From: an uncultured Microbacterium sp.
GTDB lineage: Bacteria; Actinomycetota; Actinomycetes; Actinomycetales; Microbacteriaceae
Direction: 5' to 3'
NCBI GenBank assembly: GCA_937926065.1
Contig: CALANM010000172.1
Span: 1 to 20,678 of the forward strand
Length of the DNA: 20,678 bases
Below the pieces are notes generated by a model. The model did not search any database. It was not told the origin of the DNA and saw nothing but the letters and a program-made list of their open reading frames with translations. The translations under genes and the position numbers were made by a program. Below, piece by piece: positions 7,901 through 15,445 of this stretch (positions are counted from its first letter, which is position 1; each line of letters begins with the position of its first letter).

Positions 7901-8434
7901 CTGGCCGACCTGACGCAGACACGGACCGACCTGCTCACGATCATCGAGGAACTCGATGAGCGCATGCAGACGATCTTCCTCGCCGCGTTCGAAGACACCA
8001 AGAGGGCGTTCGGGGAGGTCTTCCCGATCCTGTTCCCCGGGGGATCGGGGAGCATCTCGCTCACCGACCCCGACAACCCGCTCACCACCGGGATCGAGGT
8101 GTCTGTGCGCCCCGTCGGCAAGAAGATCGAGCGCCTCTCGCTGCTGTCCGGCGGCGAGCGATCGCTCGCGGCCGTCGCCCTCCTCACGGCGATCTTCAAG
8201 GCGCGGCCCAGCCCCTTCTACATCCTCGACGAGGTGGAGGCGGCGCTGGACGACGCCAACCTCGGTCGACTGCTGGGCGTGTTCGAGCAGCTGCGCGAGT
8301 CGAGCCAGCTGATCGTCATCACGCACCAGAAGCGCACGATGGAGATCGCCGACGCCCTCTACGGCGTCTCGATGCGTCAAGACGGCGTGTCGGCGGTCGT
8401 CGGTCAGCGGGTGCGCGAGCGCGCCAGCGCCTGA
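4934..8434 (+). CDS. smc: Chromosome segregation protein SMC
   Basis: 1166-aa SMC ATPase, the core of the bacterial condensin that compacts and separates sister chromosomes with ScpA and ScpB (not in this window). The start at ATG 4934 gives the family N-terminus MHLKSVTLKGFKSFA and has GGAGGA eight bases upstream; the open frame extends 23 codons further but with no site. Walker A GPNGSGKS is at residues 31-38. Long coiled-coil arms rich in Glu, Ala, Arg and Gln run from about 170 to 500 and 655 to 1000. The hinge at about 500-650 starts GIRGLVGDAVKVTPGYE. The ABC signature LSGGERS is near 1069 and Walker B FYILDEVEAALDD near 1094. Length and motifs are complete. ftsY follows after 44 bases. 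Confidence 0.98.
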   Translation: MHLKSVTLKGFKSFAQPTTFALEPGVTCIVGPNGSGKSNVVDALAWVMGEQGAKTLRGGKMEDVIFAGTATRGPLGRAEVQLTIDNSDGALPIAYSEVTISRTLFRNGTSEYAINGETCRLLDVQELLSDSGLGREMHVIVGQGRLDTVLQASPEDRRGFIEEAAGILKHRRRKEKTLRKLDAMEANLTRLSDLAGELRRQLKPLGKQAEIAREAATIAAVVRDAKARLYADELVTLRTQLADHARTEQERHAERLVLQDEAEQLKQRIDALEQQQRSEAVDRARATAFALEQVQERLRGLYSLAGQRLALLEDDGQLAIEVATVSQTSIDEARAEVDEIASGLGDAQDAAAAASREVIRARAELDALDSDIAAQSALVSEHDMKLTALRGTAEAAASRLEALRSAVERQQRAWDAALQRRSEAEEALAGVDPMPVPDGSSADHAAAYERAQRDASDAETQVSSLRERLHAAEREIESLTAQAAALGRALDVRNAAAALIERGGNGIRGLVGDAVKVTPGYEPAIAAALGALAEGVLVDDPATAIEVARTARDADLGTVDIAIAQGQAIASEAVPAGAVSALEVITAPDGIRGLLSRVLIVDELEAAHPAGGAAWGAGDPVTVVTRAGEVVTEYTLRAGSGSGRSRLELAAERDAANERLAEIVVVADSLREALAEAQETWDAARRRTRETLQALREHDAALAAHTEQVNRATVRYEAAVAECERLEAGMRQAQTSVAEAETAARVAEEALTKAQEAPRPILDASAREGMLAELEQARDGEMRARLEVETLKERVRAAEARVVQLERQRERERAAAEEAARRAVIRRAQRELAAEVADQLPPLLDSVDRSVTQAHVELQLAEQSRSAVSAELAELRAQETAVRERLNGLTESVHGLELQMHEKRLHVTSLLERVASELSLNEDILVSEYGPDQPIPSEEGEEPEAFDRSAQRVRLQNAERKLSQLGRVNPLALEEFAALEQRHAFLTEQLADLTQTRTDLLTIIEELDERMQTIFLAAFEDTKRAFGEVFPILFPGGSGSISLTDPDNPLTTGIEVSVRPVGKKIERLSLLSGGERSLAAVALLTAIFKARPSPFYILDEVEAALDDANLGRLLGVFEQLRESSQLIVITHQKRTMEIADALYGVSMRQDGVSAVVGQRVRERASA

Positions 8435-8466
8435 CACGACGGCAGCCGGGCCCCGCGGCGACCTCC

Positions 8467-8472
8467 TAGGCT
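8467..8472 (+). promoter_or_regulatory. -10 box (TAGGCT), leaderless start of ftsY
   Basis: TAGGCT is followed by six bases and ATG 8479. It is framed by CCTCC (8462-8466) and GGAGG (8473-8477). The GGAGG is only one base from the ATG, too close to act as a normal Shine-Dalgarno, which supports leaderless initiation. ftsY can also be read from smc. Confidence 0.55.
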
Positions 8473-8478
8473 GGAGGC

Positions 8479-9351
8479 ATGGCGGAAAACTCCTGGTCTC
8501 TCGGTCGCGCTCTGCGGAGCATGTTCGTCAAGCCCACGATCGACGAGACGACGTGGGACGACCTGGAGGCCGCACTGCTGACGGCTGACTTCGGCCCGGA
8601 TGTCACGGAGCGTCTCATCGACGAGCTTCGCGAGAAGGTCGAGCGATACCGGACGACGGATCCGAAAGACCTGCAGCGGATGCTGAAGGAGACGCTGGAA
8701 GAGCACTTCGCGAAGTTCGACCCCACGCTTCGGCTCACCGAGCGCCCTGCCGTCGTCCTGGTGGTGGGCGTCAACGGAGTCGGCAAGACCACCACGATCG
8801 GCAAGTTCGCCGCATACCTGAAGCGGTTCGGACGCTCGGTGGTCGTGGGAGCGGCAGACACGTTCCGCGCCGCGGCGGTCGACCAGCTCGCGACCTGGGC
8901 CGAGCGCGGGGGTGCCACGATCGTCCGTCCGCAGCAGGAGGGCCAGGACCCGGCGTCCGTCGCATATCAGACCATCGATTTCGCGCAGCGCAACGGCACC
9001 GAGATCGTGCTGGTCGACACCGCCGGCCGCCTCCACACCAAGGGCGGGCTCATGGACGAGCTCAGCAAGATCCGGCGTGTGGTGGAGAAGCTGGCCCCCA
9101 TCAGCGAGGTTCTGCTCGTGCTCGACGCGACCACGGGGCAGAACGGCGTCATGCAGGCCCAGGCCTTCCTCGAGCATGCCGGGGTCACCGGCCTCGTGAT
9201 CACGAAGCTCGACGGGTCGGCCAAGGGCGGCTTCGTCCTCGCCGTGCAGGAGCGCACCGGCATCCCGGTCAAGCTGCTCGGCCAAGGCGAGGGCATCGGC
9301 GACCTCACGGGCTTCACGCCGCACGTGTTCGCCGCCTCGCTCGTGGACTGA
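8479..9351 (+). CDS. ftsY: Signal recognition particle receptor FtsY
   Basis: 290-aa SRP GTPase at the membrane that docks the Ffh-ribosome complex onto the translocon. The N domain (about 1-85) leads into the G domain with GVNGVGKTTT (97-106), DTFRAAA, DTAGRLHTKGG and TKLDGSAKGG. It ends IGDLTGFTPHVFAASLVD, the usual FtsY C-terminus. There is no acidic A domain, so membrane contact probably depends on the short amphipathic start (SLGRALRSMF). The gene follows smc closely, and its partner ffh lies 3.3 kb downstream. Confidence 0.97.
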   Translation: MAENSWSLGRALRSMFVKPTIDETTWDDLEAALLTADFGPDVTERLIDELREKVERYRTTDPKDLQRMLKETLEEHFAKFDPTLRLTERPAVVLVVGVNGVGKTTTIGKFAAYLKRFGRSVVVGAADTFRAAAVDQLATWAERGGATIVRPQQEGQDPASVAYQTIDFAQRNGTEIVLVDTAGRLHTKGGLMDELSKIRRVVEKLAPISEVLLVLDATTGQNGVMQAQAFLEHAGVTGLVITKLDGSAKGGFVLAVQERTGIPVKLLGQGEGIGDLTGFTPHVFAASLVD

Positions 9352-9419
9352 GCGAATCGATCTGCAACGACTCGCGACGACCAGTCGCGCCGAGACGACG
9401 AGGGTGGTTCCATAGGGGC

Positions 9420-9920
9420 ATGGCGATCGAGCACGACTACTTCGGGCTGCTGGAGTCGGGTCCCGACGGATCGATCTTCTGGAGCGAGGTCATCGACTTC
9501 GGCGACCAGCAGGTCACCGTCGACCTCACCGCGCCCGATCAGGACGACGTGTCGCCCGCCGCGCTCGACGTGGCGGCGGCGATGATCTCCGCGATCGAGC
9601 ACATCGACCTGCGCGCGCGCAACGCGATGGTGTCGCAGCTCGACGACCGCACGAGCGAGGTCACCGAGTACATCCTGCAGCAGCAGGAGCAGTTCGGCGA
9701 AGGGATCGAGGACTTCCTCGTCGACATCTCCGGCGACGTGCACATCGACGTCATCCGCTCGCTTCAGCTGGTGAGCATGACGATCCTCGCCGACGAACAC
9801 GGCGGGAGTGATCCCTTCGCCGTGCTCGAATACGCCCTCGACCGTGACGCCATGGACGAAGTGCTGCTGGTCAACCTCACGAGCGATGGCGACGTTCAGT
9901 CAGTGACGAGCGCCGACTGA
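9420..9920 (+). CDS. DUF2004-family protein
   Basis: 166-aa acidic, soluble protein starting MAIEHDYFGLLESGPDGSIFWSE. I recognise this as the DUF2004 type found downstream of ftsY in Microbacteriaceae; its function is unknown. There are no signal peptide, membrane segments, cysteines or obvious catalytic motifs. Composition is rich in Asp, Glu, Val and Ile, with helical stretches such as VTEYILQQQEQFGEGIEDFLVDI. Upstream, AGGGG lies one base from the ATG, and TTCCAT-N6-ATG weakly resembles the leaderless promoters elsewhere in the window. The 68-base gap after ftsY contains a short stem-loop (CGCGAC/GTCGCG, 9373-9389) too weak to call. Its stop is one base from the stop of the convergent lipA. 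Confidence 0.8.
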   Translation: MAIEHDYFGLLESGPDGSIFWSEVIDFGDQQVTVDLTAPDQDDVSPAALDVAAAMISAIEHIDLRARNAMVSQLDDRTSEVTEYILQQQEQFGEGIEDFLVDISGDVHIDVIRSLQLVSMTILADEHGGSDPFAVLEYALDRDAMDEVLLVNLTSDGDVQSVTSAD

Positions 9921-9921
9921 G

Positions 9922-10956
9922 TCAGACCGCCTGCGCGAATGCCTTCTCGGGGTCCTCGAGCGCTTCGCCCAGGTGCCGCAGGTGCGGCGGGATCGCCCGC
10001 CCCTTCGAGAGCATGGACTGCGCCCACAGGCGTCCCGCACGGTAAGACGATCGCACGAGCGGGCCGGCGAGCACCCCGAGGAAGCCGATCCGCTCGGCCT
10101 CGGCCTTGAACTCGACGAACTCCTGGGGCCGCACCCAGCGCGCGACAGGCAGATGGCGCGGCGATGGGCGGAGGTACTGCGTGATCGTGACGATGTCGGT
10201 GCCGGCGTCATGGAGATCGTGCAGTGCCTGAACGACCTCCTCGGGCTCTTCCCCCATGCCGAGAATGAGGTTCGACTTCGTGATGAGTCCGGCCGCTCGT
10301 GCCTGTGTCAGCACGTCGAGGGAACGCTCGTAGCGGAAGGCGGGGCGAATGCGCTTGAAGATGCGAGGCACGGTCTCGACGTTGTGCGCGAACACCTCAG
10401 GACGCGCGCCGAACACCTCGCCCAGGAGCGCCGGGTCGCCGTTGAAGTCGGTGGCGAGCAGCTCGACGCCCGTGCCGGGGTTGAGCTCATGGATGCGGCG
10501 GACCGTCTCGGCATTGAGCCACGCTCCGCCGTCAGGCAGATCGTCTCGAGCAACGCAGGTCACGGTCGCGTAGCGCAGCTGCATCCGACGCACGCTCTCG
10601 GCCACGCGCCGGGGCTCGTCGGTGTCGTAGGCGGCGGGTCTGCCGGTGTCGATCTGGCAGAAGTCGCAGCGTCGTGTGCACTGTGACCCGCCGATCAGGA
10701 AGGTGGCCTCGCGATCCTCCCAGCACTCGTAGATGTTGGGGCAGCCGGCCTCCTGGCAGACGGTGTGGAGCTTCTCGTCCTTCACGAGCGTGTGCAGCGC
10801 CTGGTACTCCGGTCCGAGCTTCGCCCGTGTCTTGATCCACTCCGGCTTGCGTTCGATCGGGGTCTGCGCATTGCGGACCTCCAGGCGGAGGAGTCGCCGC
10901 CCGTCCGGCGCGGTGCGGGTCTCGTCGCCGCCACCGCTCCCTGTCGCGCAGCTCAT
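9922..10956 (-). CDS. lipA: Lipoyl synthase
   Basis: 344-aa radical-SAM enzyme that inserts two sulfurs into octanoyl-protein to make lipoyl cofactors of pyruvate and 2-oxoglutarate dehydrogenases and the glycine cleavage H protein. The auxiliary cluster motif CX4CX5C uses C67, C72 and C78. The radical-SAM motif CX3CX2C uses C93, C97 and C100. The RSSY motif near 302-305 gives the Ser ligand of the auxiliary cluster. I chose ATG 10956 because it overlaps the lipB stop as ATGA; the frame upstream encodes a run of arginines antisense-like to lipB. C134 in TVTCVARDDL replaces a small residue (Gly, Ala or Ser) of other LipA proteins. It is translationally coupled to lipB and convergent with the DUF2004 gene. 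Confidence 0.97.
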   Translation of the reverse strand: MSCATGSGGGDETRTAPDGRRLLRLEVRNAQTPIERKPEWIKTRAKLGPEYQALHTLVKDEKLHTVCQEAGCPNIYECWEDREATFLIGGSQCTRRCDFCQIDTGRPAAYDTDEPRRVAESVRRMQLRYATVTCVARDDLPDGGAWLNAETVRRIHELNPGTGVELLATDFNGDPALLGEVFGARPEVFAHNVETVPRIFKRIRPAFRYERSLDVLTQARAAGLITKSNLILGMGEEPEEVVQALHDLHDAGTDIVTITQYLRPSPRHLPVARWVRPQEFVEFKAEAERIGFLGVLAGPLVRSSYRAGRLWAQSMLSKGRAIPPHLRHLGEALEDPEKAFAQAV

Positions 10957-11594
10957 GCCGCCACCGCCGCGTCGTACTCGGCGCGGAATGCGGAGGCGAC
11001 GGCGTCGACGACGTCGGCGGGGGAGAGGTCGCGACCGGCGACCTCGCTGAGGGTGGTGACGCCGGCGTCCGAGATCCCGCACGGCACGATCTGCGAGAAG
11101 GGCAGGAGCGAGTTGTCGCAGTTGAGCGCGAACCCGTGCATCGTGACGCCGCGCTGCACCCGTACGCCGATCGCGGCGATCTTGTCTTCGGACATCGGGC
11201 GGCGAACCCAGACTCCGCTTCTGCCCTCGACGCGGTGCGCCGCGACTCCGAAGCCTGACAGCACGTCGATGAGCACGCCTTCAAGGCGGCGCACGTGTGC
11301 GACGACGTCGACCGGCTCCCGCAGCCGCACGATCGGATAACCGACCAGCTGTCCCGGCCCGTGCCACGTGATCTTCCCGCCGCGGTCGACATCGATGACG
11401 GGCGTGCCATCGGTCGGGCGCTCGTGGCGTGCGGTGCGGGCTCCCGCCGTGAACACCGGCTCGTGCTCCAGCAGGAGCAGGGTGTCGTGCGCAGCGCCCG
11501 AGACCACCTCGTCGTGGACGCGGCGCTGAAGCGCCCAGGCGTCGGCGTAAGGAACGAGCGCGGGGGCGAGCCCGACCGTGCGGACATCCAGCAT
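10953..11594 (-). CDS. lipB: Octanoyl-[acyl-carrier-protein]:protein N-octanoyltransferase
   Basis: 213-aa enzyme that moves octanoate from ACP to the lipoyl domains that LipA then sulfurates. The family motif RGGKITWHGPGQLVGYPI lies at 71-88. The catalytic pair is K138 (DKIAAIGVRV) and C172 (VPCGISDAGV). The start is ATG 11594, with GGAGG six bases upstream (11601-11605). Length is normal. The stop overlaps the lipA start by four bases. Upstream it is divergent from the TetR-VOC gene, and the 90-base gap carries both promoters and a palindrome. Confidence 0.97.
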   Translation of the reverse strand: MLDVRTVGLAPALVPYADAWALQRRVHDEVVSGAAHDTLLLLEHEPVFTAGARTARHERPTDGTPVIDVDRGGKITWHGPGQLVGYPIVRLREPVDVVAHVRRLEGVLIDVLSGFGVAAHRVEGRSGVWVRRPMSEDKIAAIGVRVQRGVTMHGFALNCDNSLLPFSQIVPCGISDAGVTTLSEVAGRDLSPADVVDAVASAFRAEYDAAVAA

Positions 11595-11630
11595 GCGAAA
11601 CCTCCGGGGAAGCAGGACCGGCGGGCGCCG

Positions 11631-11658
11631 GTGCTATGCATTCTTGCACTGCGTCCAA
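11631..11658 (-). promoter_or_regulatory. Candidate lipB-lipA promoter
   Basis: On the minus strand TTGGAC (11658-11653), a 16-base spacer and TAGCAC (11636-11631) form a plausible -35/-10 pair. The -10 lacks the final T. The -35 and spacer lie inside the palindrome at 11641-11661. Confidence 0.4.
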
Positions 11659-11661
11659 CAA
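11641..11661. promoter_or_regulatory. Imperfect palindrome, candidate operator of the TetR-VOC regulator
   Basis: TTCTTGCAC (11641-11649) and GTCCAACAA (11653-11661) are inverted copies matching at seven of nine positions round a three-base centre. Size and symmetry suit a TetR dimer. The site covers the lipB -35 and spacer and the expected -35 region of the divergent regulator gene, so one bound dimer could repress both. Operator function is inferred from position only. Confidence 0.45.
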
Positions 11662-11672
11662 TAGGCCATCAG

Positions 11673-11678
11673 TAGGCT
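11673..11678 (+). promoter_or_regulatory. -10 box (TAGGCT), leaderless start of the TetR-VOC gene
   Basis: TAGGCT, then six bases (GACGTC), then ATG 11685. No Shine-Dalgarno fits in that space, so translation probably starts on a leaderless mRNA. Confidence 0.6.
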
Positions 11679-11684
11679 GACGTC

Positions 11685-12644
11685 ATGAGCAGCGGAAGGC
11701 CGAAGGCATCTTCGCGGGAGACGCTCGCCGAGGCGGCGTGCGAGCTCTTCCTGGAACGCGGCTACGAGAGCACGACCGTCGCCGAGATCGCGGCGAGAGC
11801 CGGGGTGAGCCGCTCGAGCTTCTTCAACTACTTCGCCTCCAAAGCCGACATCCTGTGGGCTGGCCTCGACGAGCGCGTCGGTCAGGCGGAGGCGGCTCTG
11901 ACATCGGGCGTCGACGTGCGTGCGGCGCTCTCGCGCATCGGCGACGACTTCGCGCCCGACAGCCTTGCACTCGCGCTGGTCAACGCCGATGCGATGGGTC
12001 TGGAGGAGGAGCTCGCACGCGAGTCCGCCAGCAGGCGCGGGCGACTCGCGCACGCCGTCGCGAAGGCTCTGCGGGCACGAGGATGCGGTCCCCTTGAGGC
12101 AGAGGTCGCCGGCGCCGCACACGGGGGAGCGGTGCTCGCGGCCATCGAGCTGTGGGCGCATCAGGGCCCCGGCGTGTCGCCGCTCGCCGACCTCCTGGCT
12201 GCCGCGCTCGACGCGGCATCGCCGACTCTCGTGGGACCCGTGCGACAGCTGCGAGTGGTCGTGCGCGCGGACCGGTTCGAGGAGGCGCTCGCGTTCTACC
12301 GCGACATTCTCGGCATGCCGGAGCAGGAGTCGTATCAGGGAGACCATGGGGCGCGGGTAGCCATTCTCAGTGCGGGGCGCGCGACGCTCGAGCTGTCCAA
12401 CGCGCAGCAGGTCGCCCTCATCGATGCCGTCGAGACCGACGGAGGCGCCCCCAGTGAGCACGTTCGCGTCGCACTGGAGGTCGCCGACACCGAGCAGGCG
12501 GTCGCGGCAGCGACAGCGGCCGGCGCCGACGTCGAGGCGACGGCGCGAGAGACACCGTGGCGGTCCGTCAATGCGCGCTTGAGAGCGCCCGCCGACCTGC
12601 AGCTGACGATCTTCCAGGAGCTCGGCCGGCCCGCGGACCGCTGA
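11685..12644 (+). CDS. TetR-family regulator fused to a C-terminal VOC (glyoxalase-like) domain
   Basis: 319 aa in one unbroken frame. Residues 10-57 are a TetR DNA-binding domain: ETLAEAACELFLERGYESTTVAEIAARAGVSRSSFFNYFASK matches the helix-turn-helix consensus in sections. Residues about 60-182 form a helical TetR ligand/dimer region. Residues about 186-313 read as a VOC fold: RQLRVVVRADRFEEALAFYRDILGM, a beta-rich middle with ATLEL (E236), EHVRVALEV (H259), and a closing NARLRAPADLQLTIFQE (E312). The usual metal-binding His on the first strand is V or R here, and the dPdGn motif is replaced by RAPAD, so this half is more likely a ligand-binding domain than an active glyoxalase. TetR proteins are normally about 190-220 aa without such a domain. 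It is divergent from lipB and 53 bases upstream of ffh. The ligand is unknown. Confidence 0.88.
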   Translation: MSSGRPKASSRETLAEAACELFLERGYESTTVAEIAARAGVSRSSFFNYFASKADILWAGLDERVGQAEAALTSGVDVRAALSRIGDDFAPDSLALALVNADAMGLEEELARESASRRGRLAHAVAKALRARGCGPLEAEVAGAAHGGAVLAAIELWAHQGPGVSPLADLLAAALDAASPTLVGPVRQLRVVVRADRFEEALAFYRDILGMPEQESYQGDHGARVAILSAGRATLELSNAQQVALIDAVETDGGAPSEHVRVALEVADTEQAVAAATAAGADVEATARETPWRSVNARLRAPADLQLTIFQELGRPADR

Positions 12645-12682
12645 GTCTTCCGTCCTGCGCCGCCAGCGCGTGACTGCTCCCG

Positions 12683-12688
12683 TAGAAT
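12683..12688 (+). promoter_or_regulatory. Candidate -10 box (TAGAAT) for ffh
   Basis: TAGAAT fits TANNNT at five of six positions to TATAAT and is nine bases before ATG 12698, so the mRNA would have a leader of at most a few bases. No clear -35 is visible in the short gap after the TetR-VOC gene. Confidence 0.5.
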
Positions 12689-12697
12689 CGGGGCATC

Positions 12698-14248
12698 ATG
12701 GCGACTTTCGGCACACTCTCCGACCGGCTCACCGAGACCTTCCGCAATCTGCGCACGAAGGGCAAGCTCTCACCGGCCGACGTCGACGGCACCGTACGCG
12801 AGATCCGTCGGGCGCTCCTCGACGCCGACGTCGCCCTGTCCGTGGTCAAGGACTTCACGGCGAAGGTGCGCGAGCGGGCGATGAGCGACGAGGTGAACAA
12901 GGCGCTCAACCCCGCCCAGCAGGTCGTCCAGATCGTCAACGAGGAGCTCATCGGGATCCTCGGCGGTCAGCAGCGTCGACTCCAGTTCTCCAAGAACCCG
13001 CCGACGGTCATCATGCTCGCCGGTCTCCAAGGCTCGGGCAAGACGACGTTCGCCGGCAAGCTCGCCAAGCAGCTCGAGAAGGACGGGCACACGCCGATCC
13101 TGGTCGCCGCCGACCTCCAGCGTCCCAACGCCGTCAACCAGCTTCAGGTGGTGGCCGAGCGGGCCGGCGCGGCGGTCTTCGCTCCGGAGCCGGGCAACGG
13201 CGTGGGCGACCCTGTCAGGGTCGCGCGTGACGGCGTCGAGCACGCGCGCCGCCATCAGCATGACGTCGTGATCATCGACACGGCGGGCCGTCTCGGCATC
13301 GATGCCGAGCTCATGAAGCAGGCCTCCGACATCCGGCGTGCCGTCGACCCCGACGAGGTGCTCTTCGTCATCGACGCGATGATCGGTCAGGATGCCGTCA
13401 ACACCGCCAAAGCGTTCCAGGAGGGCGTCGACTTCACGGGCGTCGTGCTCTCGAAGCTCGACGGCGACGCACGCGGCGGCGCCGCGCTCTCTGTCGCGTC
13501 GGTCACAGGTCGGCCGATCATCTTCGCGTCCACGGGCGAGAACCTCGACGACCTCGAGCCTTTCCACCCCGACCGCATGGCGAGCCGCATCCTCGATCTC
13601 GGTGACATCCTCACCCTCATCGAGCAGGCCCAGGCGGCCTTCGACGAGGAGGAGGCGCGCAAGGTCGCAGAGAAGCTCGCGACCGAGCAGTTCACGCTGG
13701 AAGACTTCCTCGACCAGATGCAGCAGCTCAAGAAGATGGGCTCGATGAAGAAGATGCTGGGGATGCTGCCGGGCGCCGGCAACATGAAGCAGCAGCTCGA
13801 GAGCTTCGACGAGCGCGAGATCGACCGCACGGAGGCGATCATCCGCTCGATGACGCCGGCCGAGCGCCGCAATCCGAAGCTGCTCAACGGGTCGCGCCGT
13901 CTTCGCATCGCCCGGGGCTCCGGCATGACCGTCACCGACGTCAACCAACTCGTCCAGCGCTTCGAGCAGGCAGCCAAGATGATGAAGACCGTCGCGCGCG
14001 GCGGGGTGCCCAGCATCCCCGGCATGGGTCCGCTCGGCGGCAAGCCCGGAGCGTCGACCAAGCGTGGCAAGAAGGGCAAGAAGGGCAGCGGCGGCGGTTC
14101 GCGCTCAGGCAACCCCGCGAAGCGTGCGGCGGAGAACGCCGGGCTGGCGACTCAGGCCTCCGCAGGCTCCGGCTTCGGGCTGGGCGGTGCGCCGAAGCCG
14201 ACGGAGGCGGATCTCGCCGAGATCCAGAAGCTGTTCGGCAAGGGCTGA
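12698..14248 (+). CDS. ffh: Signal recognition particle protein Ffh
   Basis: 516-aa SRP54 GTPase that binds 4.5S RNA and signal sequences of nascent membrane proteins. The N domain (1-95) precedes the G domain with GLQGSGKTTFAGK (109-121), DLQRPNAVNQL, DTAGRLGID and SKLDGDARGGAALS. The Met-rich M domain (about 300-435) includes GSMKKMLGMLPGAGNMKQQ and the RNA-binding segment RRLRIARGSGMTVTDVNQL. A basic Gly/Lys/Ser-rich tail (about 445-480) is followed by an Ala/Gly-rich end. The tail makes the protein longer than the 453-aa E. coli Ffh, as in other actinobacteria. It ends 27 bases from the stop of the convergent ligase gene; I see no hairpin terminator in that gap. Confidence 0.98.
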   Translation: MATFGTLSDRLTETFRNLRTKGKLSPADVDGTVREIRRALLDADVALSVVKDFTAKVRERAMSDEVNKALNPAQQVVQIVNEELIGILGGQQRRLQFSKNPPTVIMLAGLQGSGKTTFAGKLAKQLEKDGHTPILVAADLQRPNAVNQLQVVAERAGAAVFAPEPGNGVGDPVRVARDGVEHARRHQHDVVIIDTAGRLGIDAELMKQASDIRRAVDPDEVLFVIDAMIGQDAVNTAKAFQEGVDFTGVVLSKLDGDARGGAALSVASVTGRPIIFASTGENLDDLEPFHPDRMASRILDLGDILTLIEQAQAAFDEEEARKVAEKLATEQFTLEDFLDQMQQLKKMGSMKKMLGMLPGAGNMKQQLESFDEREIDRTEAIIRSMTPAERRNPKLLNGSRRLRIARGSGMTVTDVNQLVQRFEQAAKMMKTVARGGVPSIPGMGPLGGKPGASTKRGKKGKKGSGGGSRSGNPAKRAAENAGLATQASAGSGFGLGGAPKPTEADLAEIQKLFGKG

Positions 14249-14275
14249 GCGGCGACACTCGCAGCGCTCTCCGCG

Positions 14276-15439
14276 TCAGTGCGGGGCGTTCGCGAGGTGA
14301 TCGCGCAGCGTGGGGCCGGCGCGGAACTCGCGGATGAGGTGCTGGACGACCTCACGGAGGTCGCCGTCGGCGGCCTCAGCGACACGCAGCTGGCGCGCAT
14401 AGCTCGCACCGCCGGTCAGGATCGTCTCGATCCCGGCGAGCTCGCGCGCACAGTGCAAGTGCTCGGCGACGGGGCGAAGACGCGTGATCGTCTCCCGCAG
14501 GTGCTCGATGACCGGTCGCTGTGTGCCTCCGCGGTCGACGATCACCTCCGCATCGAGGCCGTAGCGCGCCGCCCGCCATTTGTTCTCACGCACGAACCAT
14601 GGCGGCACCGTGGGCAGTTCCCGGCCTTCGTCGAGCTCGCGCGAGAAGTGCTCGACCAGCACCTGAGTGAGCGCAGCGACGGCGGCCAGCTCGGGGAGGG
14701 TCGACATGCCGTCGCAGGCGCGGATCTCGATCGTGCCCCAGCGAGGTGCGGGGCGGATGTCCCATCGCACCTCGGTGGCATCGTCGATGACGCCGGTGCC
14801 GACGAGGTCGTCGATGTAGCCCTCGAACTCCGCCCATGACTTCAGCGGCCAGGGGAGCCCGGCTGTCGGCAGCTGCTGGAACACCAGGGCGCGATTGGAG
14901 GCGTATCCCGTGCGTTCGCCCGCCCAGAACGGGCTCGAGGCGGACAGCGCCTGCAGGTGCGGGAGGTAGACCGCCAGGGCGTTGATGATCGGGAACACCT
15001 TGGTGACCTCGTCGACGCCGATGTGGACATGAATCCCCCAGATCATCATGTTGCGACCCCACCACTGGGTGCGGTCGATGAGGGTGTGATACCGCGTCTT
15101 GTCGGTGATGGACTGCTCGAACCACTGCGCGAACGGGTGGCTGCCGGCGCACAGCAGTTCGATGCCCCGCGGTGTCGTCAGCTCGCGCACCTGCGCGATC
15201 GCGTCGGCGATGTCGTCGACAGCCGCGGCGACCGTTCCCCCGACCCCGCTCGTGACCTCGATCGTGTTCGTGAGCAGTTCGCCGGTCACCGTGTACCGCT
15301 CGTGCCGGGTGCGCTCCTCCAGCTCCGGAATGAGCTCGGGCGCACGGGGCACCAGGTCTCCCGTGCGGGGATCGGCCAGCATGAGCTCCCACTCCAGCCC
15401 CACAGAGGAGCGGGCGGATGTCGCGAACGGCACCGTCAT
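14276..15439 (-). CDS. GCS2-type carboxylate-amine ligase (YbdK-like glutamate-cysteine ligase family)
   Basis: 387 aa. VGLEWELMLADPRTGDLVP (13-31) is the N-terminal acidic motif of the GCS2 family; E16 and E18 are likely Mg-ATP ligands. Other family segments are GELLTNTIEVTSG, CAGSHPFAQW, WGRNMMIWGIHVHIGV, RTGYASNR, WDIRPAPRWGTIEIRACDG and RENKWRAARYGLDAE. Such enzymes join a gamma-glutamyl group to an amine; some make gamma-glutamylcysteine weakly. Actinobacteria use mycothiol rather than glutathione, so a role in glutathione synthesis should not be assumed. I chose ATG 15439 because CAGACT lies six bases upstream; a GTG at 15487 would add 16 residues without recognisable motif. It is divergent from rpsP and convergent with ffh. 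Confidence 0.88.
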   Translation of the reverse strand: MTVPFATSARSSVGLEWELMLADPRTGDLVPRAPELIPELEERTRHERYTVTGELLTNTIEVTSGVGGTVAAAVDDIADAIAQVRELTTPRGIELLCAGSHPFAQWFEQSITDKTRYHTLIDRTQWWGRNMMIWGIHVHIGVDEVTKVFPIINALAVYLPHLQALSASSPFWAGERTGYASNRALVFQQLPTAGLPWPLKSWAEFEGYIDDLVGTGVIDDATEVRWDIRPAPRWGTIEIRACDGMSTLPELAAVAALTQVLVEHFSRELDEGRELPTVPPWFVRENKWRAARYGLDAEVIVDRGGTQRPVIEHLRETITRLRPVAEHLHCARELAGIETILTGGASYARQLRVAEAADGDLREVVQHLIREFRAGPTLRDHLANAPH

Positions 15440-15445
15440 GCGCAC

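Noticed and set aside
9373..9389. Stem-loop CGCGAC/GTCGCG after ftsY as a terminator
   Set aside because: Only six base pairs and no T-tract, in GC-rich DNA where such repeats arise by chance.
10550..10560. LipA C134 in TVTCVARDDL as a possible mutated or extra cluster residue
   Set aside because: This position is already variable (Gly, Ala or Ser in other LipA proteins), so Cys is a mild change and all cluster cysteines are intact.
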